From assembly GCA_041495845.1 (NCBI GenBank), contig JBGQDM010000135.1, forward strand, positions 1 through 7,124: a stretch of 7,124 bases of DNA. The letters run 5' to 3'. Every line of letters starts with the position of its first letter. The first letter of the stretch is position 1. Below are positions 1 to 5,558 of this stretch, one piece after another. This DNA comes from JBGQDM01 sp041495845. GTDB taxonomy: Bacteria > Acidobacteriota > Terriglobia > Terriglobales > Acidobacteriaceae. A program made the position numbers and the translations under genes. The notes under the pieces are model-generated. The model had not been told where the DNA came from. It was given only the letters and a program-made list of their open reading frames with translations, and ran no database searches.

Positions 1-405
1 CCGGCCCACCCGCGAGACGATGCGATCAATGATCTGCATCAGGTGCGGGTTGTCCTTGAAACTCAGGCCAGTCAGTTCCAGCTTGCCGTTTCGTTCCACG
101 TAGACGCGGTCGAAGCGGTTGACCAGAATGTCGGAGATGCTAGGATCTTTGAGCAACGGCTCGAGCGGGCCGAGGCCAAAAATTTCGTCGAGAATTTCGC
201 GTGCCAGACGCTCGCGTTCGGCAAAACTGAGCGGCACCGCTTCGCTGTTGACCACACTGCGGATGAGCACCAGCACTTCTTCGCGAGCGGTGTCGCTGGG
301 AGTGCGGCCCAGCCGTTCCAAGTCCAGCCGGTCGAGGATGCGCCGGTGCAGATCACTTTTGACCTGTTGGTATTCGCTGCGCTCGAAGGCCTGAAGGTTT
401 GCCAT
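1..405 (-). CDS. cpaF: Tad pilus assembly ATPase CpaF/TadA, N-terminal part (cut by window edge)
   Basis: This is the beginning of the CpaF/TadA family of type II/IV secretion ATPases, the cytoplasmic hexameric motor that powers Flp pilus assembly at the inner membrane. Only residues 1-135 are in the window. They start MANLQAFERSEYQQVKSDLH and include the family's N-terminal helical region and the segment around residues 74-98, with FGLGPLEPLL followed by DPSISDILVN, which is highly typical of CpaF. The Walker A, Asp box and Walker B motifs lie beyond the edge and cannot be checked. The ATG at 405-403 is chosen because an AGAGG ribosome site lies 3 bases upstream and the family normally starts near here. 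The gene follows the cpaE stop by only 11 bases, so the two are almost surely co-transcribed and perhaps translationally coupled. Truncation is by the window, not by mutation. The assignment is firm. Confidence 0.95.
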   Translation of the reverse strand, partial: MANLQAFERSEYQQVKSDLHRRILDRLDLERLGRTPSDTAREEVLVLIRSVVNSEAVPLSFAERERLAREILDEIFGLGPLEPLLKDPSISDILVNRFDRVYVERNGKLELTGLSFKDNPHLMQIIDRIVSRVGR

Positions 406-416
406 CTGCCTCTATT

Positions 417-1589
417 CTAGACCGTCCGGAACATGGACCACGATTGCCGTTTGAGGGTCTCATCATCTTCGGTCAACAGGTGCGCCAACCCAGAAAAGGA
501 GCGGGAAACTTCCGCATTGCCGGTACGCACCAGCGGCATGCCCCGGTCAATGGAGGAAGTGACCGCAAAATAGTGGTTGGGCACCTTCCAGATGAGCTTG
601 ACGCCTGCCGCCGCCTCGGCGTCCGCCTCGCTGAATCCGGGAATTTTGCGGAAGCGGTTGAGCACCAGGCGGATGCGATCCCGGTTGCCGGCTTCGGAGA
701 GGAACTGGGAGATGCGGCCCGCGCTCCACAGCGAAGCGACGTCGGTCTGGGCCACCAGGAGAACCGTCTCGGCCAGGTTGGCCACCAGACGAGCGGTCGC
801 GTCCACGCGCGTGGAGAGGTCTACCACCACGTAACGATACTGCGTCACCAGCATGTCAAACAGGCGGGCAAATTCGGGGGTGGTGAGGTCTCCCTGCATC
901 GGGGTGGCGGAGCCCGCCAACAGCAACAGTCCGTCGGCGTGCCGTGTCATGAAGCTCTCCAGCAGGGAACTGTCCATGCGGTGCAGATTGCGCAGGGCAT
1001 CGGTGATGCTGAAGGTCGCTTTTAGGTTCAAGTGCAAGGCGGCGTGGCCCAGTGGCGCCAAGTCGATTAGGGCCGCCTGTCCGGCGACGGATTGCAAAGC
1101 CAAGCCCAGATTCACCGCCAGCGTGGTGGCTCCGCTGCCGCCCTTGGCATTCACCACGGCAAAGACCTTGCCGCGCTGGGTTTCTTTGCGATGGCGGCGT
1201 TGCGCGGTCGTCAAGCGGACAAAGGCTTCGAGCAGGTCCGTGGTGTTGACGGGCCGCTCCAGGAATTCCCGCGCCCCGGCCCGCATGGCATTCACAATCA
1301 ATTGCGGCTGGGTCATGATGCCGAGAGCAAAGATGGCCGCTGCCGGGATCTCTTGATGAAGCAGTTCGATGGCGCGCAGCGCGGCAGCGGTTTCTTCGGT
1401 GTCAATATTGACGAGCACAACGTCGGGCGCGGCCCCGAGAATGCGCCGGAGCAACGGGTCGGTAGCGGCCACGGGCATGCCCCCGCTGGCGAACACGGTG
1501 CGGGCGACGTTCGTACCATCCACAAGCGCCTGCAGCAGCGAGCGCTGCTCATTGTTTGTCGCCAGGATCACGACTGAGAGTTCTGGCAT
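417..1589 (-). CDS. cpaE: CpaE/TadZ: pseudo-receiver plus ParA/MinD-type ATPase, pilus localisation factor
   Basis: This 390-residue protein has the two-part design of CpaE/TadZ, which places the Tad machine at its site in the cell. Residues 1-120 resemble a response-regulator receiver domain (MPELSVVILATNN start, PDVVLVNID strand, AMRAGAREFLERPVN end). Residues about 141-375 are a ParA/MinD-like ATPase with the deviant Walker A KGGSGATT (Lys149), a Walker A' Asp176 in LIDLAPLG, and a switch-II-like VVVDLS with Asp258. The receiver appears dead: Asn61 sits where the phospho-acceptor Asp is expected, the N-terminal acidic pair is missing, and the usual Lys near the end is Arg. The reading frame also opens with a GTG at 1649, 20 residues earlier. 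I prefer the ATG at 1589 because the receiver fold begins right after it and a strong RNA hairpin lies between. The ribosome site before this ATG is poor. The gene sits between the secretin and motor genes, as expected. Confidence 0.93.
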   Translation of the reverse strand: MPELSVVILATNNEQRSLLQALVDGTNVARTVFASGGMPVAATDPLLRRILGAAPDVVLVNIDTEETAAALRAIELLHQEIPAAAIFALGIMTQPQLIVNAMRAGAREFLERPVNTTDLLEAFVRLTTAQRRHRKETQRGKVFAVVNAKGGSGATTLAVNLGLALQSVAGQAALIDLAPLGHAALHLNLKATFSITDALRNLHRMDSSLLESFMTRHADGLLLLAGSATPMQGDLTTPEFARLFDMLVTQYRYVVVDLSTRVDATARLVANLAETVLLVAQTDVASLWSAGRISQFLSEAGNRDRIRLVLNRFRKIPGFSEADAEAAAGVKLIWKVPNHYFAVTSSIDRGMPLVRTGNAEVSRSFSGLAHLLTEDDETLKRQSWSMFRTV

Positions 1590-1618
1590 GGTCGCCCGTT
1601 TCTGTCCCCACCCCTGCT

Positions 1619-1641
1619 GGCCACCACGTTGCGTGGCGGCC
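1619..1641 (-). promoter_or_regulatory. Strong RNA hairpin in the cpaC-cpaE spacer
   Basis: Read on the minus strand, 1641-1632 (GGCCGCCACG) pairs with 1628-1619 (CGTGGTGGCC) around a CAA loop. This gives ten consecutive base pairs, one of them G-U. No T-run follows, so it is not an ordinary intrinsic terminator. It lies in the 73-base gap after the cpaC stop and 29 bases before the cpaE ATG. Its role is unknown. Tuning of mRNA stability or of CpaE output relative to the secretin is an inference. Confidence 0.5.
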
Positions 1642-1662
1642 TCGTGCACTCCATCTTATCCG

Positions 1663-3063
1663 CTACTGGCCCGGTTTGGCGGCCGGCGCCGATTTGGGGT
1701 CGAATTTTTCCTTGTCCAGCAGCGGTTCCGGACTGGCCGGCAGCGGCGCCGGTTGCGCGCTCGGCGAGATCCGCCTGGCGGTCACCAGGACCACTAACTC
1801 CGCATTGCTCTTCAGCATGCTCTTGCTGCGGAAGAGCTGCCCGAGGATGGGAATGTCGCCCAGGCCCGGCACTTTGTTCACCAGGTTGGTGACCCGGTTG
1901 TCCATGAGGCCGGCGATGACAAAACTCTGTCCGTCCTGCAACTCGAATTCCGTTTCCGCCCGACGGGTGGACAAAGCGGGCACGGTCACTCCCGCCACCG
2001 TCAATCCGTTGGCGAAATCCAGCGTGCTCACTTCCGGGGCCACGTGCAGGTGAATCAGTCCCGCGGGTGTGATCACCGGAGTGAATTTCAACTGCACTCC
2101 AAACTGCTTGAACTGGATGGTCACGGTATTGATGCCCTGGCTGGGCTGAACGACGGGGAAGGGAAATTCGCCGCCGGCCAGGAAACTCGCCTCTTTTCCG
2201 TTGACCGCGATCAGGGTTGGTTCGGCCAGAATCTGCGCCAGATTTTTTTGCTGCAGCGCGCGCACGATCGCGCCCAGATGGACGTCGGGGTTGAACAGGA
2301 AAATGTTGAGCGCATCCCCCAACGTCGCCGAAGTGCTGAAGGGAGCGGTGCTGTGTCCCGTCTGGTCGGTGATACTGCCGATCCGAGCGCCGCCAAACTG
2401 CCCGGTGGTAATGGTGCCGATGGTCCCTCCCGCTCCGGTCGAGAGCAAATTGAAGCCAAACTGGGAGAGTGCCGTCCGATCCACTTCCGCAAACTTGACT
2501 TCGAGCAGCACTTCCTGCGCGCCCACGGGTCCAAAGGTGAGGACGTTGACCACGTTCTTGCTGTAGGCCTCGGCCAGGGTGCCGGCGCGTTTGGAAACAT
2601 CTTCGGTGGAGACGTGGCCCGCCAGCACGATGGCATTCCGTGAGGGCGTAACCGTGATGCGTTCGTCTGGAAAAACGCGCTTTACTTCTTCCGCCGCCGC
2701 CGTCACGTCCACGTCCACGCGCAGATCAAAGGTGCGCGAGCGTTCGACCTCGTCCCAGATCATCAGTGAGACTTCGCCGGGTGAGCGTCCGTGAACGAGA
2801 ATCTGCGTGGGGGTGACGACGAGAGCGTCGGCCACGTTGGGATCGGTGACAGAAACGCGCTTCAGGCGCTCGCTGGTGTTGATGAGCAGTGACTTGCCCA
2901 CCATCACGCGCAGCGGGGCTGCGTTCGAGGTTTCCCCCGGCGGGTTGGCCGTCGTGGATGCTGTCGGAGTGGGTGCCGCCTCCGGCGTCTGTGCCGGAGC
3001 CTGCCATGCCATCAGGCCCAGCAGGGCCGCGCTCACCAGAGCCTGTCTCCAGCCATTTTTCAT
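1663..3063 (-). CDS. cpaC: Outer-membrane secretin CpaC/RcpA of the Tad pilus
   Basis: This 466-residue protein forms the outer-membrane channel through which the Flp pilus emerges. A signal peptide is clear: MKNGWRQ, a hydrophobic core ALVSAALLGLMAW, and a likely cut after Ala-Pro-Ala near residue 24. A Thr/Pro/Ala-rich linker (25-50) leads to the secretin N-terminal domain (about 51-118), then a BON-like segment (about 135-175, with RNAIVLAGHVST), then the secretin core (about 182-430). The core carries the family signature VPGLGDIPILGQLFRSK at 398-414, followed by the strand AELVVLVTARRI. A Pro/Ala-rich tail of about 35 residues ends the protein. The ATG at 3063 is preferred over the GTG at 3105 because it puts the signal peptide at the true N terminus. 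A GGGAGA ribosome site lies about 10 bases before it. The start is 48 bases after cpaB, consistent with one operon. Family and role are firm. Confidence 0.95.
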   Translation of the reverse strand: MKNGWRQALVSAALLGLMAWQAPAQTPEAAPTPTASTTANPPGETSNAAPLRVMVGKSLLINTSERLKRVSVTDPNVADALVVTPTQILVHGRSPGEVSLMIWDEVERSRTFDLRVDVDVTAAAEEVKRVFPDERITVTPSRNAIVLAGHVSTEDVSKRAGTLAEAYSKNVVNVLTFGPVGAQEVLLEVKFAEVDRTALSQFGFNLLSTGAGGTIGTITTGQFGGARIGSITDQTGHSTAPFSTSATLGDALNIFLFNPDVHLGAIVRALQQKNLAQILAEPTLIAVNGKEASFLAGGEFPFPVVQPSQGINTVTIQFKQFGVQLKFTPVITPAGLIHLHVAPEVSTLDFANGLTVAGVTVPALSTRRAETEFELQDGQSFVIAGLMDNRVTNLVNKVPGLGDIPILGQLFRSKSMLKSNAELVVLVTARRISPSAQPAPLPASPEPLLDKEKFDPKSAPAAKPGQ

Positions 3064-3111
3064 GTTCAGCAGTTCTCCCAAGCGATCAGCGTCGGCATCC
3101 TGCACGCGCTG

Positions 3112-3939
3112 TCAAAACTTTGTTACTTCTCGTTTTTCGCCGCGAATCATTTCTACGGTGTAGACCTGTGGTGGCGGTGGCACCTGTGTCGCTTTCGCCA
3201 CTCGCGGTCTTGATCCAGCCGCTGGCACAGGCGTGGTCCCGCGATACAGCGAAGCCCGCCTCAGCGAGTCAAGTTTTTCCTGGCCGGCATCCAGCGGGTT
3301 GCGAAGTGCGAGTTGGATACGGCCTTCCGCGGAAGAAAGCGTCAATTTCTGCGCGTCGTCCGGGGAAACCAGCAAGGTAATTACGGGAACGGTCTGGGGA
3401 TCGCCGCTAGCACTGCGCTCCAGGCGCTGACCGGCAGCCAGCACCAGCACGTTCTCAAGCACGGTGGTGGTTACCGCTTCGGCGGCACCGGCGGGATTTC
3501 CCGTGAGCAGCACATCCACGCGGGTGCCCGGAACCACGAAGCCGGCCACCGCCACCACGTCGTTCACGCGCACCGAAACCGCGCGCATGCCGGGTGGAAT
3601 CAGTGTGGGCAAGCCCGAGCCGCCATTTTCCGCGGCCAGCTTGGTCGGCAAAATATATTCGCCCCGGCCAACGGGCTGCACGATGCCGCGCCCGACTACC
3701 TGGTTCTTCCGCTGGTAGATGCCCGCCGGCAACTCAGCCGCCGGCAGCTTCGCCAGTCGCACATCGGCATCTTCCAATTTGGAGCCGACCTGCAAGTCGC
3801 GCGCCGCCACCACCACATCCACGCCGGGGCCGGGATTGCCCGCACTGCGCGACTGCAGGTTGCGATAGACGTACAAGGCGACAAAGGCACCAATCGCCAG
3901 GGAAATTACACCTAGCACCAAGAGACGGGAACGGTTCAT
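3112..3939 (-). CDS. cpaB: Flp pilus assembly protein CpaB/RcpC
   Basis: This 275-residue protein has one N-terminal membrane segment (about 5-25, LLVLGVISLAIGAFVALYVY) and a periplasmic body, as in CpaB/RcpC proteins that associate with the Tad secretin. Residues about 40-101 form a SAF domain (VDVVVAARDLQVGSKLEDAD up to YILPTKLA). Residues about 110-230 are the RcpC domain, with the typical PPGMRAVSVRVNDV and GFVVPGTRVDVLL stretches and SPDDAQKLTLSSAEGRIQLA. A Pro-rich linker (238-257, with PPPP) leads to a conserved-looking end, VEMIRGEKREVTKF. The ATG at 3939 is supported by a GAGAGG ribosome site 11 bases upstream. The gene follows the pilin by 102 bases and precedes cpaC, the usual Tad order. 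In some Tad loci a prepilin peptidase gene sits between pilin and cpaB; it is absent here. Confidence 0.94.
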   Translation of the reverse strand: MNRSRLLVLGVISLAIGAFVALYVYRNLQSRSAGNPGPGVDVVVAARDLQVGSKLEDADVRLAKLPAAELPAGIYQRKNQVVGRGIVQPVGRGEYILPTKLAAENGGSGLPTLIPPGMRAVSVRVNDVVAVAGFVVPGTRVDVLLTGNPAGAAEAVTTTVLENVLVLAAGQRLERSASGDPQTVPVITLLVSPDDAQKLTLSSAEGRIQLALRNPLDAGQEKLDSLRRASLYRGTTPVPAAGSRPRVAKATQVPPPPQVYTVEMIRGEKREVTKF

Positions 3940-3944
3940 TCGAT

Positions 3945-3960
3945 ATCAGACCTCTCTGAC
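3945..3960 (-). promoter_or_regulatory. cpaB: Small hairpin presenting the cpaB ribosome binding site in its loop
   Basis: On the minus strand TCAGA (3959-3955) pairs with TCTGA (3950-3946), extended by a G-U pair. The four-base loop is GAGG (3954-3951), the core of the cpaB Shine-Dalgarno site, 11 bases before the ATG. A loop position would leave the site exposed. The stem is short, so this may be chance. Within the rest of the 102-base flp-cpaB gap I see a repeated CACCGCG (4002-4008 and 4014-4020, plus strand) but no T-run terminator. Confidence 0.3.
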
Positions 3961-4042
3961 GCCGCGATGGCTCTGGTCGCAACTGATGCCACCGTTCGCC
4001 GCACCGCGACGCACACCGCGCAGGTTTTCCGACCGCCAGCTA

Positions 4043-4210
4043 CTACTGCTGGATGCTACTTGCGGCCTGCGAGAAAACACTGTTCGCGCTTGATCCTACC
4101 AGCCGGATGGTCCCAATGACGATAACCAGAATGACGGCCAGCATCACGGCATACTCGGCGATGTCCTGCCCTTCTTCACCCTGCCACAACTTCCACCCCA
4201 GGCCCCGCAT
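4043..4210 (-). CDS. flp: Flp-type (type IVb) pilin, prepilin
   Basis: This 55-residue protein is the major structural subunit candidate of the Tad pilus. The short leader MRGLGWKLWQGEEG ends at Gly14, and the sequence continues QDIAEY, matching the Flp cleavage motif G|XXXXEY with Glu at mature position 5 and Tyr at 6. A hydrophobic helix follows (AVMLAVILVIVIGTIRLVG, about 21-39), then a Ser/Ala/Gln-rich end. Cleavage would leave 41 residues, normal for this very small pilin family. The open frame extends much further upstream, to 4381. I chose the ATG at 4210 because a perfect AGGAGG lies 5 bases before it and the upstream translation does not resemble a pilin leader. It is the first gene of the Tad cluster, and its ribosome site is the strongest in the window, in keeping with a protein needed in many copies. 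The prepilin peptidase is not in the window. Confidence 0.95.
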   Translation of the reverse strand: MRGLGWKLWQGEEGQDIAEYAVMLAVILVIVIGTIRLVGSSANSVFSQAASSIQQ

Positions 4211-4215
4211 GAAAT

Positions 4216-4221
4216 CCTCCT
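4216..4221 (-). promoter_or_regulatory. flp: Consensus Shine-Dalgarno site of the pilin gene
   Basis: AGGAGG on the minus strand, with a five-base spacer to the ATG at 4210. It is a full anti-16S match and decides the pilin start within a frame that is open for a further 57 codons upstream. Confidence 0.85.
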
Positions 4222-4281
4222 GGCAGCGCCGGGCGGGGATGCGCAGGTTCTGCCGCCTCGCCTCAGCTGCGTTTACGTCCC

Positions 4282-4312
4282 ATAGTGTTCCGTGTTGCGG
4301 CCTCGCGGTCAA
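4282..4312 (-). promoter_or_regulatory. Possible sigma-70-type promoter for the flp-cpa operon
   Basis: On the minus strand TTGACC (4312-4307) matches five of six bases of a -35 box. A weak -10 follows, either AACACT at 17 bases (4289-4284) or CACTAT at 19 bases (4287-4282), each matching only three of six. Transcription would start roughly 65-75 bases before the pilin ATG. The -35 is good but the -10 is poor, and the organism's sigma preferences are unknown, so this is only a candidate. Confidence 0.3.
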
Positions 4313-4525
4313 GGGCTTTCGACAACCGAGTCTGTGAATCGCGAAGGTAAAGCTTTGCCTCAGCCGCGATGAAGCTGGCACAGGCCCGAGCTTCGCGGTA
4401 TTCTGCCCCGCCGGCCAAAGAACGAGGCCACGCCGAGGCCCAGCTTTCGCGCTCTTCCCGGTGGGGAGGCTTGGGGCTTGGAGCGGGGCACATCCCAGAT
4501 GTTGTTGCGCTTCCTGATTTGTCTT

Positions 4526-5488
4526 TCACTGCGGCGGTGATCCCGATCCTTCGGCCCGAGGCTGGGTCAATCGGGAAGAGCCGGCCGATGATCCGGCTGC
4601 GATGGGGCGCCACCCTTGGGTTTCGCACCCGCGGGTTAGGATCACCAGCAGGATGGGCAGGTACAGCCAGAGCACCGACCACATTCCGACCTCAGTCGCA
4701 GAGAGCGGTTGGTGGTACGAGCGCCATATCCCCGCGCACCAACTGGCTGCCGTGGCGAACAATATCTCGCGGCGCGTTTTCGGAATCAGCCACAGACCGT
4801 ACGCGTCGTAAAACCATCTCTGCGGCGAGAGCGCGAGCAGCAGCAGCAGCGGCGTATCGGGATCACGGTGGCGCAGCACCGCGAGCGCCAGCAACTGTCC
4901 TGGAAACACCAACAGCGGGAGATATCCCTGGTAGGCGCCGATCTGGGAAATCCAGCGAAGCGGCCACGACGGCATGATGGCCAGGCTGGCCATCAGGACC
5001 ACCGCGCTTAACCACAAGCCGCGCCGGCTGAGGCTGGTCAGCGCCAGGGCAACGCCGGTGTTGGGTTTCATCAGGGTGGCCGGAAGGAGCACTGGGAAGA
5101 GCGTCGCCGCCATCAGCAGCGGAGTCCACTGTACGGTCAGCATGGCGGACCAGTAGGGAAACGCAAGGAATACGTACAGGCGTTCATAACCCCAGCGGGT
5201 GAGTCCGAAGGCCAGCAAGGCGGAACTGACGCCGAAAAAAATCGCGCCCGCGACATCGCGTGGCAGCGCCACCAGGGGAAGCGCGAGAAACGCCGCGGGC
5301 AGTGGGTAGGGAACGGCGGTGCTGCCGAAAGGATGCGCGTAGACATCCCTCCCGGCGAGAAGATCCTGGGCGGCGTGCAAACTCCAGTTGAAGTCGGCTG
5401 CGCCCAGTCGCAGGTGGTGCAGCAGCAGCCAGGTGAGCAGCCCGCTTCCCAGCCCGATTGCTCCCGAGGTCAGCAGACGGTTACGCAT
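4526..5488 (-). CDS. Polytopic membrane protein, compact GT87/DUF2029-like GT-C glycosyltransferase
   Basis: This 320-residue protein has about eight or nine hydrophobic segments (near 8-25, 60-76, 80-97, 103-118, 122-138, 156-173, 188-206, 212-236, 267-285) and a low-complexity Ser/Gly/Pro/Gln tail (about 290-320). Motifs fit the GT87/DUF2029 group, whose members transfer sugars from polyprenyl-phosphate donors outside the cytoplasmic membrane. These are an Asp (Asp32) in the first loop, then LLAGRDVY (43-50), YPLPAAFLALP (61-71), a Gln-Trp (120-121), an MKPN motif (140-143), AYQGY (185-189) and a YDAYGLWLIP stretch (227-236). The plus-strand neighbour has the same motifs in order. It is shorter than usual for the family, with less sequence between the Gln and Lys-Pro motifs, so one helix may be missing. 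The ATG at 5488 starts just before the first helix; the ribosome site is weak (AGGG). Acceptor and donor are unknown. Confidence 0.75.
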   Translation of the reverse strand: MRNRLLTSGAIGLGSGLLTWLLLHHLRLGAADFNWSLHAAQDLLAGRDVYAHPFGSTAVPYPLPAAFLALPLVALPRDVAGAIFFGVSSALLAFGLTRWGYERLYVFLAFPYWSAMLTVQWTPLLMAATLFPVLLPATLMKPNTGVALALTSLSRRGLWLSAVVLMASLAIMPSWPLRWISQIGAYQGYLPLLVFPGQLLALAVLRHRDPDTPLLLLLALSPQRWFYDAYGLWLIPKTRREILFATAASWCAGIWRSYHQPLSATEVGMWSVLWLYLPILLVILTRGCETQGWRPIAAGSSAGSSRLTQPRAEGSGSPPQ

Positions 5489-5558
5489 GAGATTGGCCCT
5501 AGTTGTAACATGAAGCGTCCGTCATGAGTGATCGCGGGTGAGGCCGGTGCGCCGCTAC
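5489..5558. other. Short divergent intergenic region between the two membrane protein genes
   Basis: This 70-base gap separates the two start codons (49 bases if the GTG at 5538 is used). Both genes must be promoted from it or from inside each other. I see only weak -10-like hexamers around 5503-5511 (TAACAT on plus, TACAAC on minus) and no convincing -35 on either strand. A shared regulator is possible but no clear operator is visible. Confidence 0.4.

Larger units (their letters stand above)
4211..4525. other. 315-base non-coding leader region upstream of the Tad operon
   Basis: This is the longest stretch without a credible gene. It lies between the pilin start and the end of the 320-residue membrane protein gene, which is also on the minus strand. 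Its open frames have no recognisable domain or ribosome site. It holds the pilin ribosome site, a possible promoter (4282-4312) and a repeated heptamer: CGAGGCC on the plus strand at 4423-4429 and 4434-4440, with the reverse complement GGCCTCG at 4299-4305. I see no hairpin plus T-run that would end the upstream transcript, so read-through from the membrane protein gene cannot be excluded. Confidence 0.6.

Noticed and set aside
399..1025. Plus-strand open frame of 208 codons antisense to cpaE
   Set aside because: It is opposite a gene with clear receiver and ParA motifs, has no recognisable domain and no ribosome site. Long antisense frames are common in GC-rich coding DNA.
2044..2643. Plus-strand open frame of 199 codons antisense to cpaC
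   Set aside because: Its composition (many Gln, Arg, Gly) is that of a reverse-frame shadow, and it lies wholly within the well-supported secretin gene.
3064..3105. Upstream GTG start of cpaC adding 14 residues
   Set aside because: It would place a charged, hydrophilic stretch before the signal peptide; the ATG at 3063 gives a normal signal sequence and has a suitable ribosome site.
3313..3915. Plus-strand open frame of 200 codons antisense to cpaB
   Set aside because: His/Arg/Gln-rich shadow translation with no domain; cpaB on the other strand has a membrane anchor, SAF and RcpC domains.
4211..4381. 57-codon N-terminal extension of the pilin frame
   Set aside because: The extension has no pilin-leader character, and the consensus AGGAGG just before the ATG at 4210 fixes the start.
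4263..4682. Minus-strand frame of 139 codons between the membrane protein gene and the pilin
   Set aside because: It overlaps the end of the 320-residue gene in another frame, is Arg/Pro/Ser-rich, and shows no domain or ribosome site. I treat its non-overlapping part as leader DNA.
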